64,000 bases of DNA, taken from positions 285,121 to 349,120 of the forward strand of contig CAJNOJ010000051.1 in NCBI GenBank assembly GCA_905250025.1. Reading direction: 5' to 3'. The first letter of the stretch is position 1, and each line of letters starts with the position of its first letter. The position numbers and the translations under genes were made by a program. Below are positions 10,986-25,162 of the stretch, one piece after another. The notes beneath the pieces were generated by a model that worked only from the letters and a program-made list of their open reading frames with translations, searched no databases and was not told the DNA's origin. Source of the DNA: Adineta ricciae. Taxonomy: Eukaryota; Rotifera; Eurotatoria; Adinetida; Adinetidae.

Positions 10986-11325
10986 ATGGCTACCTCAACA
11001 CTGACTCAACTCGAACCCAAATCTCTAATTCGGCCAACACATTGGTCTAAAGAAGTCGAGAATGCCTATCGTTTTCAACTAGCCGGCTACCGAGATGAGA
11101 TGGAATACAAAAAACTTCGACAAGTAGTTGAGGTTCGTGAATTGTTTTCTTCTGAATGTTTTGTTTTCTTATACAACGTACTGTATCATATAGGTTGATG
11201 TATGGCCAGATAGTGGCTTTGTGAAAAAACTACAACGTCGTAAAGATGGATTCTTCTATTATTTCGACAAACTTCGCGAATGTCCAGATAAAGAAATACA
11301 TAAATGTAAAATTTACTCATATTGA
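10986..11325 (+). CDS. MEIG1: Meiosis-expressed gene 1 protein homologue
   Basis: Two exons, 10986-11132 and 11194-11325, give 92 residues (human MEIG1 is 88). The reading [20 protein letters not shown], then [58 protein letters not shown] and YSY at the end matches MEIG1 throughout, including the W-S-E-E-N-YRFQ.AGYRDE core and the KIY-aromatic C-terminus. In mammals MEIG1 works with PACRG in building the sperm flagellum; related roles in motile cilia are plausible. The donor falls after a codon-ending AG, and both intron boundaries carry the same GGTT, so the exact junction is placed by the family alignment. Confidence 0.93.
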
Positions 11326-12327
11326 AAATAAACATGCATATTATACGATAACTAAGACAAGTAAATCGTGTTACATAGAACACTCTTCTTTTGCTCGTGA
11401 TAAATTATATTCGGTGATACCAGTTAGTATTGCGCAGAATTGAGGGAGAATATGTCATAGGATCGAGCCTTCACATTTCAGATTTTACTCGTTGTAATTA
11501 TTAAAATGACGGTCAAATGTATGCACTACTATTTTTGTGATTTCTGTTAGAAAATGTTTGTAGACTATAAAAGGCTGCTATTTACAGATGATCTGTCAGA
11601 ACGTTGTGAATCTAATAAAATATACATGATGAGGTCGACAGTAGGTAAAACTTCTGCTTATAATCACCATCTGATAAATGCCGATGAAATATTAAAATAC
11701 TCAATCAAAAAACAAATCATGACGCACGTACTTATTATTCATGCATGAAACATGGAATGACTAAGTCCTTCTCTTATTGTTAAAAATAAAACAAGGCTTC
11801 GGGCATATACAGTTCGATTGGATATCGAGGCGAATCTGATGAAGTTTTCATGCTAAGAGACGACAACTCGAAGTTGTTCTCGTTAACATATATATTACTT
11901 TTGTTCATCGGCACGCGTTTGAAATTTTAATTTACACTTCTAGGCCTTTTTTGTTGATAGAATTCATCGTCGTTATTGAATTACTTTACGTCCGTACATT
12001 TTTTGATTATATATGAATAAAAGACAAAACCTTGTTGCTCTTTCTTTGCCTCAAATGACTTCATTTCTAGTTTTTTTTCTTCTCCCTGATCGGTTAGACA
12101 CAAAAGTCTCTTGTACACGCATATTTTCCTAGATTAGTATTTTGGATTTTGTTTTATTCGAAACGTTAGGCAATTTTGAAAATGTTCTGTCAGAAATTTT
12201 CGCGTGCTCTTTCTTCTTCGTCGTCTCATACCTACAATTCGTTGTTTAGAAGCTGTTCGTCGACAATTATACAAATTGTTTACCTGCTGGTTAGAAAAGC
12301 TTCTAAAGAGACACTCTCTTGCAAGAA
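11326..12327. other. Intergenic
   Basis: MEIG1 3' flank plus upstream region of the next ORF. Short ORFs here (for example around 11554-11748) lack any recognisable motif and show no splice logic. Confidence 0.45.
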
Positions 12328-12993
12328 ATGCATGAACTTGCGTGTAATCAACGACGTTCTTATTCTGTACTGATGAAATCATCACCTTTACACAAGGATT
12401 TCACTGATCATAGTTCGGTCGGAACCGTTTCAACCTATAGTATGTGGTCAACTTCGAGTAAGCGAAGTATGTCAACAATGTATATCGACGGCACGATGAT
12501 CCAGGGTCATCATAATCGGCCATGTAGCGGGCAAGGTCCATTTCCCAAAGGAAAGCACCGGCCACGATCAGTCAACGTAGCAGAAAAGAGATTAGTAATA
12601 ATATTCAAAACGCTATGATATCAACTCTTGCTTATTTCTTATTCTACATAGGATACAGGTAATGCATCCTTTGCTCTACTACCGGCATCATTTATAACCA
12701 AAAGTTCATCTGAGCGTGTTGTTGAATCTCCCCAAACACCAAGTCTTTTCAATAGACGTTCGTTGAACTCAAGTCGTTTTGATAATCGAAGTGAAGCGAA
12801 ATGTTCAACACCTTCGACGACACCCTATTCGAACGGTGGTTGGGTACGACGCCATAAATCATTGAATGAGTCACTTAAGCTGAGTGATCTACTGCGTGAT
12901 CCTACTTATCGCGAGAAACTCCTACTGAGAAAATGTTCGTATGAAGAATTACTGGCATACTCATCCCGAGCAGGGTCTTTTAAATTTAAATAA
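12328..12993 (+). CDS. Unrecognised Ser-rich protein, possibly the N-terminal part of the adjacent kinase gene
   Basis: Starts at an ATG reading MHELACNQRRSYSV. An intron from about 12595 (gtaataat) to the tag at 12652 joins NVAEKRL to DTGNASFALLPASF in phase. The product is about 200 residues, rich in Ser, Thr and Arg, with motifs such as TPSLFNRRSLNSSRF and a predicted helical C-terminus LNESLKLSDLLRDPTYREKL. No family recognised. A weak donor (gtcttttaaa, about 12975) would splice in phase to an acceptor ending at about 13111 and connect this ORF to the CK1 kinase domain. In that model the protein would be the regulatory N-terminus of the kinase. As written it stops at TAA 12991-12993. Confidence 0.5.
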
Positions 12994-13207
12994 TACCAAT
13001 CTACTTTTCTGTGTTCGATTTGAATATAAGTTTTTTTCGAAATGAAATATTGCGGGTGAATCTTTTTTTTTTCTCTGTTATTTATTTCTAATCACGTCGA
13101 CACCAACCAGTGAAACAGTTGAGTCGATTGCGACTCATACAGAAACACAGAATAATCATGAAACACACGATGTTGAAACGGAAGACGATGAGAACAATGG
13201 ACAGGAC

Positions 13208-14325
13208 ATGACTGGTCGAATTATTGCCGATCATTATCAAATCAAACAGAAATTAGGTGCTGGATCGTTCGGACAAGTTTATCTTTGTGAACATATACAT
13301 TCTCATGAACAGTGGGCTATGAAAGTTGAACAACACAATGCAAATAATAATCCTCAACTAATGATTGAAGTAGTCAATTTCAACTGAAGTCTTTCGTTTC
13401 GATTTCACTTGTTTATTGATTAGCATAAAATCTATACGATACTTCAAGGTGCGCCAGGTTTTCCGAACATCGATTACTATGGTAGTGAGAAAACATTCGA
13501 TATCCTTGTGATTGAATTGCTAGGACCATCATTGGAAGATTTATTTAATTATTGCGAGCGAACATTTACTTTGAAAACAGCATTGATGCTTGTCGATCAA
13601 ATGATTTCAAGAATTGAATATGTACATGTATGTCACCTCGTTCATCGAGATATCAAACCAGGTTGTTATTCGCCTTGTCTCTAAGTCGAGATACATCATA
13701 CTCTTTCAGACAATTTTCTAATGGGTGTGAAAGCGACTGGTAATACTGTCTATATCATCGATTTTGGTCTTTCGAAAAAATATCGAGATCCTCGAACATT
13801 CGCACATATACCTTGTAAAAGTAATAAGAGTCTCACAGGTAAATAAATCATTTAATATCATTTGAAAAAACAACTTTGGCCAGATTCTTAGGTACTGCCC
13901 GGTATGCATCTATTAATGCTCATAAAGGACTGGAACAATCGCGTCGTGATGATTTAGAAGCGATTAGTTATGTTTTCATGTATTTCATTACGGGTAAATT
14001 ACCATGGCAAGGTTTACAAGCGACAGCGAAAAAAGCGAAATTTGAACGTATTGCTGAAATGAAGATGAAATTCACGCCTGAACGACTGTGTAAAAACTAT
14101 CCTAAAGAGTGCGTTTTATTTCTGAAGTACTGTCGAACGTTAGAATACGATCATCGACCTGATTATGATTATCTACGACATCTCGTTCGCTATTTGCTGT
14201 ATGACAAAGGCGAGCAGTATGATTATGATTACGATTGGATTGTGTCATATACGCAAAAACAGAACGTTTTAATAAGTAATAGTAGTCCCGGTGAAGGCGA
14301 AATGTCTGTTATGTTCGAACAATAA
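13208..14325 (+). CDS. CK1-family serine/threonine protein kinase
   Basis: The spliced reading has the whole CK1 kinase core: glycine loop [13 protein letters not shown], catalytic lysine [27 protein letters not shown], the catalytic loop [27 protein letters not shown], the CK1 signature [14 protein letters not shown] followed by [14 protein letters not shown], and PWQGLQA. CK1 kinases phosphorylate acidic or primed substrates in many pathways. Introns are short; the acceptor at ttcttag before GTACTGCC restores TGTARYAS. The frame is open upstream of this ATG through an acidic stretch ([13 protein letters not shown]), so the true start is probably further 5'. The tail after the kinase domain is short ([20 protein letters not shown]). 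Compared with animal CK1 delta or alpha the catalytic domain is divergent, but all catalytic residues are present. Confidence 0.88.
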
Positions 14326-14721
14326 TAGGACATCTGTTTGCGTTTTTTTTTGGAAAACGTGATTATTACCTAAACGAGACTGAACACGTGAGAACGTTTC
14401 TGCAACAATTTGTTATGACCTAATCATAATAAATAATCGATGGGCGTGAATAATTTTGTCAATTTTTGGCGATATATTAAAAGAAACCAGATGAACGCGA
14501 GGACAAAAGTGTCGTGCCGTTCTCCGATTAGCCAGAGAAAAGATTCCAGAATGTGTCCTGCAATTATGTCCATGAGAAATTAATTATGTATTTTGAAATT
14601 TTTTTCTGGAAGAAAAATCATGAACACTCACATGTACCTTTCGCCTATTATGGATTCTATATAAATCCAGATGGCTTTGCATTTAACATAGACATTTTCT
14701 CCATCAAATTTACCATTGAAA
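14326..14721. other. Intergenic
   Basis: Kinase 3' flank and P450 promoter region. I see nothing specific beyond AT-rich sequence. Confidence 0.45.
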
Positions 14722-16298
14722 ATGTTAGCTTTGGTGCTGGTCGCCTTTATTACCATGCTGAGCATGAGTATTATTCGTCATAACGTATGTAATTCTTAAT
14801 TATTCGATCTATCATTTTCAGTTTAACATCTCTTCTTTTTCTAGCGTTCAAAAAATGAAAAGAATGGATCTTTGTCAACAAATGTCCCATGGGGTCCTCG
14901 TCCATGGCCAATTATAGGTAATCTTCTTCAACTAGGTTACCGTCCGTATGAAACAATTTATCGCTGGTCGAAAATGCCAAAATATGGGCCAATCTATCGT
15001 CTTCGTCTCGGTTCACAAACAGTGGTTGTCCTCAATTCAGCTTCGGTCATTCGCGAAGCTCTACATGATCATAGCGAATCATTTGCTGGTCGTCCGTATC
15101 TTTATGTCATCAACGAAACTCTTCATGGTAAAGGTGTGATCTCAGCTCCCTATGGTCGTGAATTCAATGAACATAAAAATTTCTTATTGAAGAATTTCAA
15201 TCGATTTGGTCGTCGACGACGATCGTCATTAGAAGACGGCTGTCTCGATGAAATACGTATGGTTGCAGAAAAACTTCGGGAGAAACAATCATCGCCATTT
15301 CAGATCGGTAATCTATTAAGTCAAATATCGGGTAATAATATCTGTACGTTAACATTTGGTCGTTATTTTGAAACAATGGATATCACAAGTTTATTTGAGA
15401 AATTAAATGAGAATTTCAATGATACAGCAACGATTGCATGCTTCAATTTTCTACCATTTACACGACGATTTAAAACACATATATTCGACAATGTCAATTA
15501 TTCCAATAATGTTATTAAAAAATTAGTTAAAGAACGCGAAACAAACTTCGACTCGCAAGATTTGAACAATATTGTTGACGCATATCTAGATCAAATGGGT
15601 AAACAACGACATTTCTCCAAAGACAATCTCGATTCCTTAGTACAAGATTTATTCGTGGCGGGTACAGAAACAGTTTCGAATACATTGAATTGGACCATAT
15701 TCTATATTGTATCACATCCACATGTTCAACAGAGGATCCATGAAGAAATCGACCGAATGATTGGTAAAGATCGTGCACCATGTGAGAAAGATCGTCATCA
15801 AATGCCATATATTGAAGCTGTTCTACTTGAATCGATGCGTTGCCATTGTGCTGGACCAATTCTACTACCGCGAGCAACAACACATGATATCACATTTCAA
15901 AATTACTTTATTCCAAAAGATACATTCATTCTAGTCAACATGTGGTCCGCTATGAAAGACGAAGAACAATGGCCTGAGCCGGAAAAGTTCCGACCGGAAA
16001 GATTTATCGATGAAAATAATCGGCTGATCAATATCAATCATCCAGCGATGATGCCGTTCAGTGTCGGCAAACGAGCATGCACAGGTACACAGAGATTTTC
16101 ATCAAGACATTAATGTATTTGCTTGTTTTTCTCCTAGGTGAACAAATCGCTAAAGTGCAATTATTTTTAATCTTAGTTAGTTTATTTCAAAAATTCGAGT
16201 TTCATTTTGCAAATGGTTGGACTCCCAAAGATCTTCGTGGTCAACCGGGTTTTACTCTTCGGCCACCCATCTGTCAGTACCAAGCTTCCGTTCGCTAA
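14722..16298 (+). CDS. Cytochrome P450, CYP2-clan type
   Basis: Three exons, 14722-14784, 14845-16084 and 16138-16298, encode 487 residues, normal for microsomal P450s. Exon 1 supplies the membrane anchor (MLALVLVAFITMLSMSII). It is followed by the proline hinge NVPWGPRPWPIIGN, helix I with AGTETVSN, the ExxR motif in LLESMR, the PERF element FRPERF, and the heme loop FSVGKRACTGE, whose Cys ligand lies just before the last intron. The proline hinge, WTKYGPI-like YGPIYRLRLGSQ and overall motif spacing favour the CYP2 clan. It would be an ER-anchored monooxygenase; the substrate cannot be inferred. An AATAAA occurs about 90 bp after the stop. Confidence 0.93.
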
Positions 16299-16710
16299 AC
16301 GATACTCTTTCCCCTCCCCTTCCCCGACTTTTTGACCATTTCAATCTAATCCCGAGTCCCAATTATGTAAGACAAGATAATAAGCATTTCAAATAAAACT
16401 TTAATCACGCATCATCAATGTCTTCAATGTTGCTATGTTAATTTTTTGAAATTTTATATGACGGAAGGAGAAAAAGACAAATTAAACTATAGCAATGACA
16501 TAAGAAGAAGTAACAGGTAGCATAAACGAAAAGAATGGATATACTGTTTTGGACAGAGTACAAATCTAATACATAGTTTGCTTGTTTTCTTTTGTATTCT
16601 TCTTCAAAATCCGGAGAAACACACCATGTCGCTACTTAAAATTTAAAAAGAAAGAAAGAAAGAGAAAAGAGAAAAGAAAAATGACATAGTCAGAGTGATT
16701 GTATATTCAT
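16299..16710. other. Intergenic between convergent genes
   Basis: 3' flanks of the P450 (+) and ATP synthase alpha (-). AT-rich with an A/G-rich tract near 16650-16680; no coding signal. Confidence 0.5.
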
Positions 16711-18840
<2,130 letters not shown>

Positions 18841-19634
18841 ATTTTTATTTCCAGATGATGTTGGTAGAAATTACTTGTAGAAAAGAAAACAATACGATAA
18901 TATGTACTGAAGAGTTACACAACAGAGGCAAAGAGGAATGACTGATGACCGACGAAGACAAATGCATATTTTTCATTTAAAATTAAGGAATTCGTTTCAG
19001 TTCGAAAATATATTTTATTGCATAAAACTTAATCAGAATCGATTTCCAGAAAACGATCCATAGATGTCGCTGCGTGCCCATACCTAGAGATTGAGGAATG
19101 TGATCTTGAGGGAGAAATGTGACGATATATTCAATAATATATCGAGATTATTCCACAGTGGCATGGAAAAACAATCGCTTGTGTTCATTTGCCATTAACA
19201 TAAACAGGGTTCGTGCAGTGGACAAAAATTCGCCTAAACAGATTCGTTTATCACTAATGTCAGTGTAGGTACTGTAGTCGAGTTTCTCATGCTACTGCGC
19301 ATTTTTCTGCTGGCCCATTTCAAGTAAATTTCATCGTTTTTCATTGATAAGAAAAACAGGTCCTTATGTACTATCGTTTGGTATTATATTTAAAAAATAA
19401 AACACAATACAGCAAGTGTTCGTCTTCTAGAAATCCATTGCAAGCAAAATGATAAAAGGAGAAACACACATGACAACATATCTTACCACTAAATAAACAA
19501 TACAATATATATATATATAAGTGTATACGTAAATAAATAGATTGGCATTTGAATACAACATAGATAGTTTATCTAATTGTTAACTAGGCGGTGTCTTTAT
19601 ACAAATTCAACTGTCTTGTCCACGTCAATGCTTT
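18841..19634. other. Intergenic
   Basis: 5' flank of ATP synthase alpha and 3' flank of the ectonucleotidase. Contains a short (TA)n run near 19507-19519. No gene seen. Confidence 0.5.
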
Positions 19635-21652
19635 CTACGTCAGTACCTCCTGTTCATTTTTTTGCATTAAACCATGATTTTTCTCTGCGGATGATTTTGG
19701 CTTTTGTCTGCAATAGACGTAACTTGTTACAACAAGAAAAATCAACGTAATGCAAATCAAGCTAAGAGAACTGATCAACCATCCAACAAATCTACTTTTG
19801 GTTATGATTCGTTCACGAAATTCAGCCGGAATGTAATTTGTTTGATTAATCATGTAGCCAAGCGTCCAACCAACTTTACCCGTTTGAACTGTATTCGCAA
19901 AACTTAAACGGTTCAAATCGTCGGATTTAAAACCGATGGCATGTGTCAATAAAAGCCACATGTACCATCCATCGAAACATAGATATCGTTTGAAACTTTC
20001 AGTTTTATTGTCCATTCCTTCTTGTTCATAGAGCACTGCATGCTGTGTTTCGCACTAAATCAAAATCAGATAACATAATAGTCTACCAAATGAATTCACT
20101 CGATTTTGTAATCGATTACTAAAAACTTACGACACTGTTAAGACGATTGCTTATTTCTTCTGGTGAGAAGTCTTTGTATTGATATTGTTCTTTGACTGTA
20201 GTTTTAGATGGATCCATTTCTACAAAGCAAAAACGCGCTCTTTATTCATTGTCCCCTACTCCCAGTATTAATACAAACTATAGGCAAGATTGTTGAATAC
20301 ATAATAATATCCTGATAAGCCAATGAATTGTATTTTCGATGGTATAGTTGGTTGAAACGTATGATCAAATGTGCAATAATCTGCTTTATACGAACAATTC
20401 ACCGTTTTGTCGTTACGCTTAGCATCGAATAGACTAAGTAAACGTTCACGGCACTGACTAGCATTTCCAGCTCCAGTGAATGTCAATGTTGAACGATTAA
20501 GGAAACTATTAAATTTTTCTCTTTCATTAGCAGTGCAGGGTGAACGAAAGATATCTTTAGTTGTCAATGTTTCGTTGGCGCCACGTGCGAAACATGGATC
20601 ACGGATTAATATACGCGAATTGGAAAACGTTGTTCGATTAGTATTGATCGCAGCATTGACTAGACGTGCACGATGACGTTTCAACGCTTCATTCTTACCC
20701 CAACATAAGTAACTATGAGCATATGGACTATAAATCGTATCGAATAGTGTAATATTAGTTGTAAATTCATTCGGGATAGGCTCGCTATCTTTTGTTTGAT
20801 TATCTAAATGATAGGAAACGTCGTTCTTCTTTTGAGCTGGATGGAGATTAGTTCTTACAAGTGAATGTAATTTGTGTCGAAGCACCGCCTAGGTCAAGTA
20901 CACCAACCATATCGGTGTCCAATTCTTTTTTCGCGAGAACCTTTTTCTTTGTATGACGATGTTTGAATTTCTCAAGTAAAACATTTGTTGTTATCCAACC
21001 GTCAATAGCTTCTTCTATGCCAGTTAGTATTCGTACCTGGAAAGAAGCCGATGATGACATTTACTTCCGTATTGTTCAGTGCAAAGCGGTTTACCTGTCG
21101 CGCGACAACAAATTGAAATGGCGAATTGGAGAAGACTTCTCGAATAGTCTCCAGCACTCGATTGGCTGTCGTGGCGTTACGTAAACGTGATAGACGCATT
21201 CCAGCAGTTGCACCAAGAAAGACGGGCGATGATCGGTGACGCGATGATGGAATTTCCCTGGCTGCCTTACTCAAACAAGGTTCAAAATATCTATCTAATA
21301 AATCTAAATTTTGTTCAAAATCTGATATCGCTTTGAGTTTTATTGTTCCGCCAATGCGATTCGTATCGTTTTTTTCCAAAGCGTCCAAATGACAAGTAAA
21401 CAGTTGATTGACGCTCGATGTTGTGCCCAGGCCATCGGATTTATCTGCTGGCCAATGATAAACAAACATTTCTGTATGCGAACTGCCAGCATCAAAAACA
21501 ATAGCATAATTAACAAATGGCGTAAGACGAGTATGGTAAAGAGTTATTAAATAAATCATAAGAATGATCGCAAAGACAAGAATAGTAAATGCAATACCTT
21601 GCGCGAATTTGATCACTGGATAAATTCTCCAATGTCGCTTTTGTTCTTCCAT
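19635..21652 (-). CDS. ENTPD: Ectonucleoside triphosphate diphosphohydrolase (CD39-type)
   Basis: Starts MEEQKRHWRIYPVIKF and has one N-terminal membrane segment (ILVFAIILMIYLITL) and one near the C-terminus (GWLISSLSLICITLIFLVV), the two-anchor topology of cell-surface CD39/ENTPD1-3,8. The apyrase conserved regions are visible in order: ACR1 FDAGSSHTEMFVY, ACR2 LGATAGMRL, ACR3 GIEEAIDGWITTN, ACR4 GVLDLGGASTQITF, and ACR5 around GLSGYYYVFNNLA. It would hydrolyse extracellular ATP and ADP. The exon after ACR4 is best joined by a 55-nt intron ending in tttag, giving NQTKDSEPIPNEF. Which vertebrate paralogue it corresponds to cannot be decided. Confidence 0.92.
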
Positions 21653-23543
21653 AATTTATAGATAATTGTAGACGAGACGATGCTTTCTAAAAGAAGATTG
21701 TATGAATATTTCTGATCGAATCGGCATATTCTCTTTTATGGTCTATGATTTTTCTATGCGCAAAAAAGGACTGTGATTCGACAAGGTAATCACTACGCGA
21801 GATTTCATGATTTCCATTCGAATAAAACTATATCTCGCCCTTCTTATTCTCACATAAGTTTTGCTTTGCAATATTCAAGGTCACATATATAGATGTGTAA
21901 TCCTTGATGAATAAATTCTTCGATTAATTCTGGTTATGCTAGGCAAGCAAGAAAAGAACTTCTTATTCCTCGGGTATATTTCAAAACATACTTTCTCTCC
22001 TATTCAGGCTTACACAGTAGGGAAATCTTGATAAGTAGACTGTTCATATGAGGCATGCTTGACATTCTATCAAATATGTCGAGTAATGCACGGTGTTTAT
22101 TTTTGCTATCGGGCCTATATTATCCAGTCGATATTTAGATTATTCTTTTCCCTTTCAATTATATATATTTATCTGAATCCATATATATGGATATTCTAAA
22201 CACGAACGGAAAGTACGCAGGAGGAATGCTTGACGGAACATTCGAATGAAAAAAAAAGCGAGTCTAGTGCGGCAAGTAGTTCCAATCGATAGACGTCATC
22301 CATCGGTAGTAAATGAAGTGGATGCATAAGCACGTGCCGGATTTGATGCAATTCCGACAATGCATCTGACGCAAACGCTTAAGGAAACATTACTATTCAT
22401 TAGCATAAATTTTTGTCAATAATGTTCGCATAGAAAAACTCCTGGATTTCTCATCTATTGTTTGGTATTTTTCTGTCTTTCAACGTCAAAATAATAGAAA
22501 AAAGAGCGACTAATTTCTTTTTGATACATTGGTTATTATAATAGAAAGTAAATTATCAGGTTTTCTAGTGAATGAATCTGATCTAAATCGACGAGATATT
22601 TCGAAAAAACGAGACAGAGAGAGGAAAATCAAATTATCAAAAAAATTTCTTATAATATGTCGACTACATTGAGAAACATATGAAACTATTAACAGTATTA
22701 AATGATCGTTGAGAACGGCTGTGTAAATATCGCATTAGATGTCTAACAAAAACATGTACAAGCGTGTTATCTTAAATCGAAGGATATTAACAATAAATAC
22801 ATGGTCTTCTAACAAAATCTTTTCTCAGACAAATACCGAGACCAGATTGTTGTATGATTTCTCACAAGAGTTAATACAATTAGAAGGAAAGACAAATTTT
22901 GCGGATTGTTATACTCAACAACTGATTTGAAGAGTCATCGAATGATAAAAAAGATGTGTCTTGGTGTTCTCTGAAGAGAAAAAGCAAGTACTTTTCTTTA
23001 ATAGAATCAAATGATTCACTGATGAAAACGTGTTAGAATATGAAATGTCTTGCCTATTTCCCGAATGAGAATTAACGAACGAGTCATTTCTTCTTCTTTT
23101 TCTCTTTTGTTTCTCATCAAATATGTTCGACATTAGTATCTCCTGTTAATATCTCAACGTTTTCCCAACAATGTAATTCAAGAATCACGATCACAGCGAT
23201 GATCAATTGATCTATCAATCACAAATATCACCAGATAATCAATCGATGGATGACACAATCTTATCTTGGAATCACTATCGAAAAGATTCGGCTTTCTTTT
23301 TTTGCTTGTTATCGATCCGCGACGACAAAGTTGAAAAACACACATGGAAACATTCAGATCTTATTATCTATTACATTAACATTTGATTTATTAAAACAAC
23401 ACATATGGATTATCTGAGAGTCTTGCAGTTCCACTTAAGATAATTAGCATCTAAAGAGTGCATTATTGACTTACTCTGATATGTTAAATTCTTCAAGGTG
23501 GGATGGAAAAGTTGCCCTGAATGACTTGAGGATAAGAAAATTA
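21653..23543. other. Gene-free AT-rich DNA
   Basis: About 1.9 kb 5' of the ectonucleotidase with only short, compositionally random ORFs. It borders the inverted-repeat element and forms, with it, the largest gene-poor block of the window. Confidence 0.55.
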
Positions 23544-23545
23544 TA

Positions 23546-23719
23546 CAGTGTATACGAAAACTAGCTTCCTGAAAGTTTTCATGTATATCTACGTTATTCT
23601 ATTTAAATTCCTCAACAATTTATTTTTAATTTGTAGCTGAGAATATCAAGGTTTAGTTGTCTAAGACAACAACTTTTACTACTGCTTGGAAAACAGCACC
23701 TATGGGCGAAATACGAAAA
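23546..23719 (+). repeat. Left terminal inverted repeat of the element
   Basis: Pairs with 23951-24113. The outermost bases are CAGTGTATACGAAAACTAGC, against CAGTGTGTCCCGAAAGTAGC on the other arm. Confidence 0.85.
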
Positions 23720-23950
23720 ACATAACTATTTTTCATAGTAAGAAAACACGAGATTTACATATTTGTTCTCAGAAATTTCAGCTATTTGTTTTAATTACCT
23801 GTATATTTCGTTTGAAAACTATGCTAAAATCTCTATCATTAGATAGATTTCGGTACAGTTTCACGGGCTCTGTCTAGCTATCTGAAGAATAAGTTAAAAT
23901 ATTGTTTAGACGAAATCAAGTTGCTAGTCTATTATGAAACAAACAGCATT

Positions 23951-24113
23951 TTTGTATTTCGCTCATAGGCATTGCTTTTCAGAAAATAGCAAGACCGGTT
24001 GTCTTGAACAACTAAAACTTGATATTCTCAGCAGCAAATTGAAAATAAACTGTTGAATAGAATAACGCAGATATACATGAGAACTTTCAGGAAGCTACTT
24101 TCGGGACACACTG
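23951..24113 (-). repeat. Right terminal inverted repeat of the element
   Basis: Reverse complement of the left arm, with one roughly 10-bp deletion relative to it in the CTATTC..CAACA region. Confidence 0.85.
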
Positions 24114-24115
24114 TA

Positions 24116-25162
24116 GTAAATAAAATAAAAAATCTGTCAACATTCTTCGTTTCTTGTCAAGATACAATCTTGACAAAAAACTTATGACTTTTCACAATAC
24201 GATTAATAACAGAGAATAGAGAGATACATGTGGCACATTTGTCTCAAAACAAATGTAAACGAAGCAATTGATTCATTGAAAGGCCAGATGTTCGATTTGT
24301 TATTATCTCGACTGAATGATAACGTAGGATTGGCCAGTTCAATTAGATATACAAGGTACTGGCAGCATCTGAAAGCGCAATACATATATATATCGATGGT
24401 ATCACTAATTAATATGTATATATGTCCAACGGAGTATCATTTCACTAGATGTTTGCATCGCAATGTTTTGTCGGTACAGTAATCAAAGGAAAATACCAGC
24501 AGAGACGATAAATAAACAACTCATTTTTCAGACAATAGACAAAACTTCTCTCGGTTCTACGTATATCAGCACTGATTGACACAGGAACGAGCAAAAATTA
24601 AAAATGATGTCACTTATGACAGACGTCTATTATGTGAGAACTTCAAATTAATCATTAGATACGATGTTATATAATTATAGTTGTCATAAAGGTACAAGAC
24701 CTGAAAGACTATTGATTCAATTGTTTTCTTTCTTTATTGTATTTGCAATGCATTCGGGGTTAATCTGAATGTCAGAAGCAAATATTTGCTGATACTTTCA
24801 AATTAAAGTTTAACCAATGACTGACACACATAGACCTCTATATCGCAATCAGCATATGCAATAACTATCAGCAACGACTACATATGTCATTTGTCTACTG
24901 TGATATCCAACCGCACACGATCTACGTATAAAGTCCATTCTTTTTTACCGTTATATACTCCACCGGAATCATCTCGTTGGTGTATGTACATCTATGAAAA
25001 AAATATATTAGCTATTTATCAACCTTCGAATTCTATTAAAATAGAAGGATCGAGTTGTTTGATGAGTCATACACTTATTCGTCTTTTTTTTCTTCTTTTC
25101 CTCCTACACTTTCTGCCACGTCGCATATGGGTGATGCAAAAAAGTTTCTTTTTTTTGTTTAG
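24116..25162. other. Gene-free AT-rich DNA
   Basis: Continuation of the gene-poor block up to the DNPH1 start. ORFs seen here are short and end in poly-Phe/Leu tracts arising from T-rich DNA. Nothing specific identified. Confidence 0.5.

Larger units (their letters stand above)
23544..24115. mobile_element. TA-flanked inverted-repeat element (MITE, Tc1/mariner-like)
   Basis: A 568-bp unit (23546-24113) flanked on both sides by TA. The left arm (about 23546-23719) and the reverse complement of the right arm (about 23951-24113) match over some 170 bp with scattered substitutions and small indels. Both ends start CAGTGT, followed by a shared AGCTTCCTGAAAGTT and later GAGAATATCAAG. The central 230 bp carries no transposase ORF, so the element is non-autonomous. 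TA target duplication and CAGTG ends are typical of the Tc1/mariner superfamily; that assignment is inference. The arm divergence suggests an old insertion. Confidence 0.85.

Noticed and set aside
20830-20865. A 22-nt ultra-short intron in the CD39-like gene (gtaagaacta to ccatccag)
   Set aside because: A 55-nt intron from the same donor to a tttag acceptor is also in phase, has the usual local intron length, and gives a better family alignment (NQTKDSEPIPNEF).
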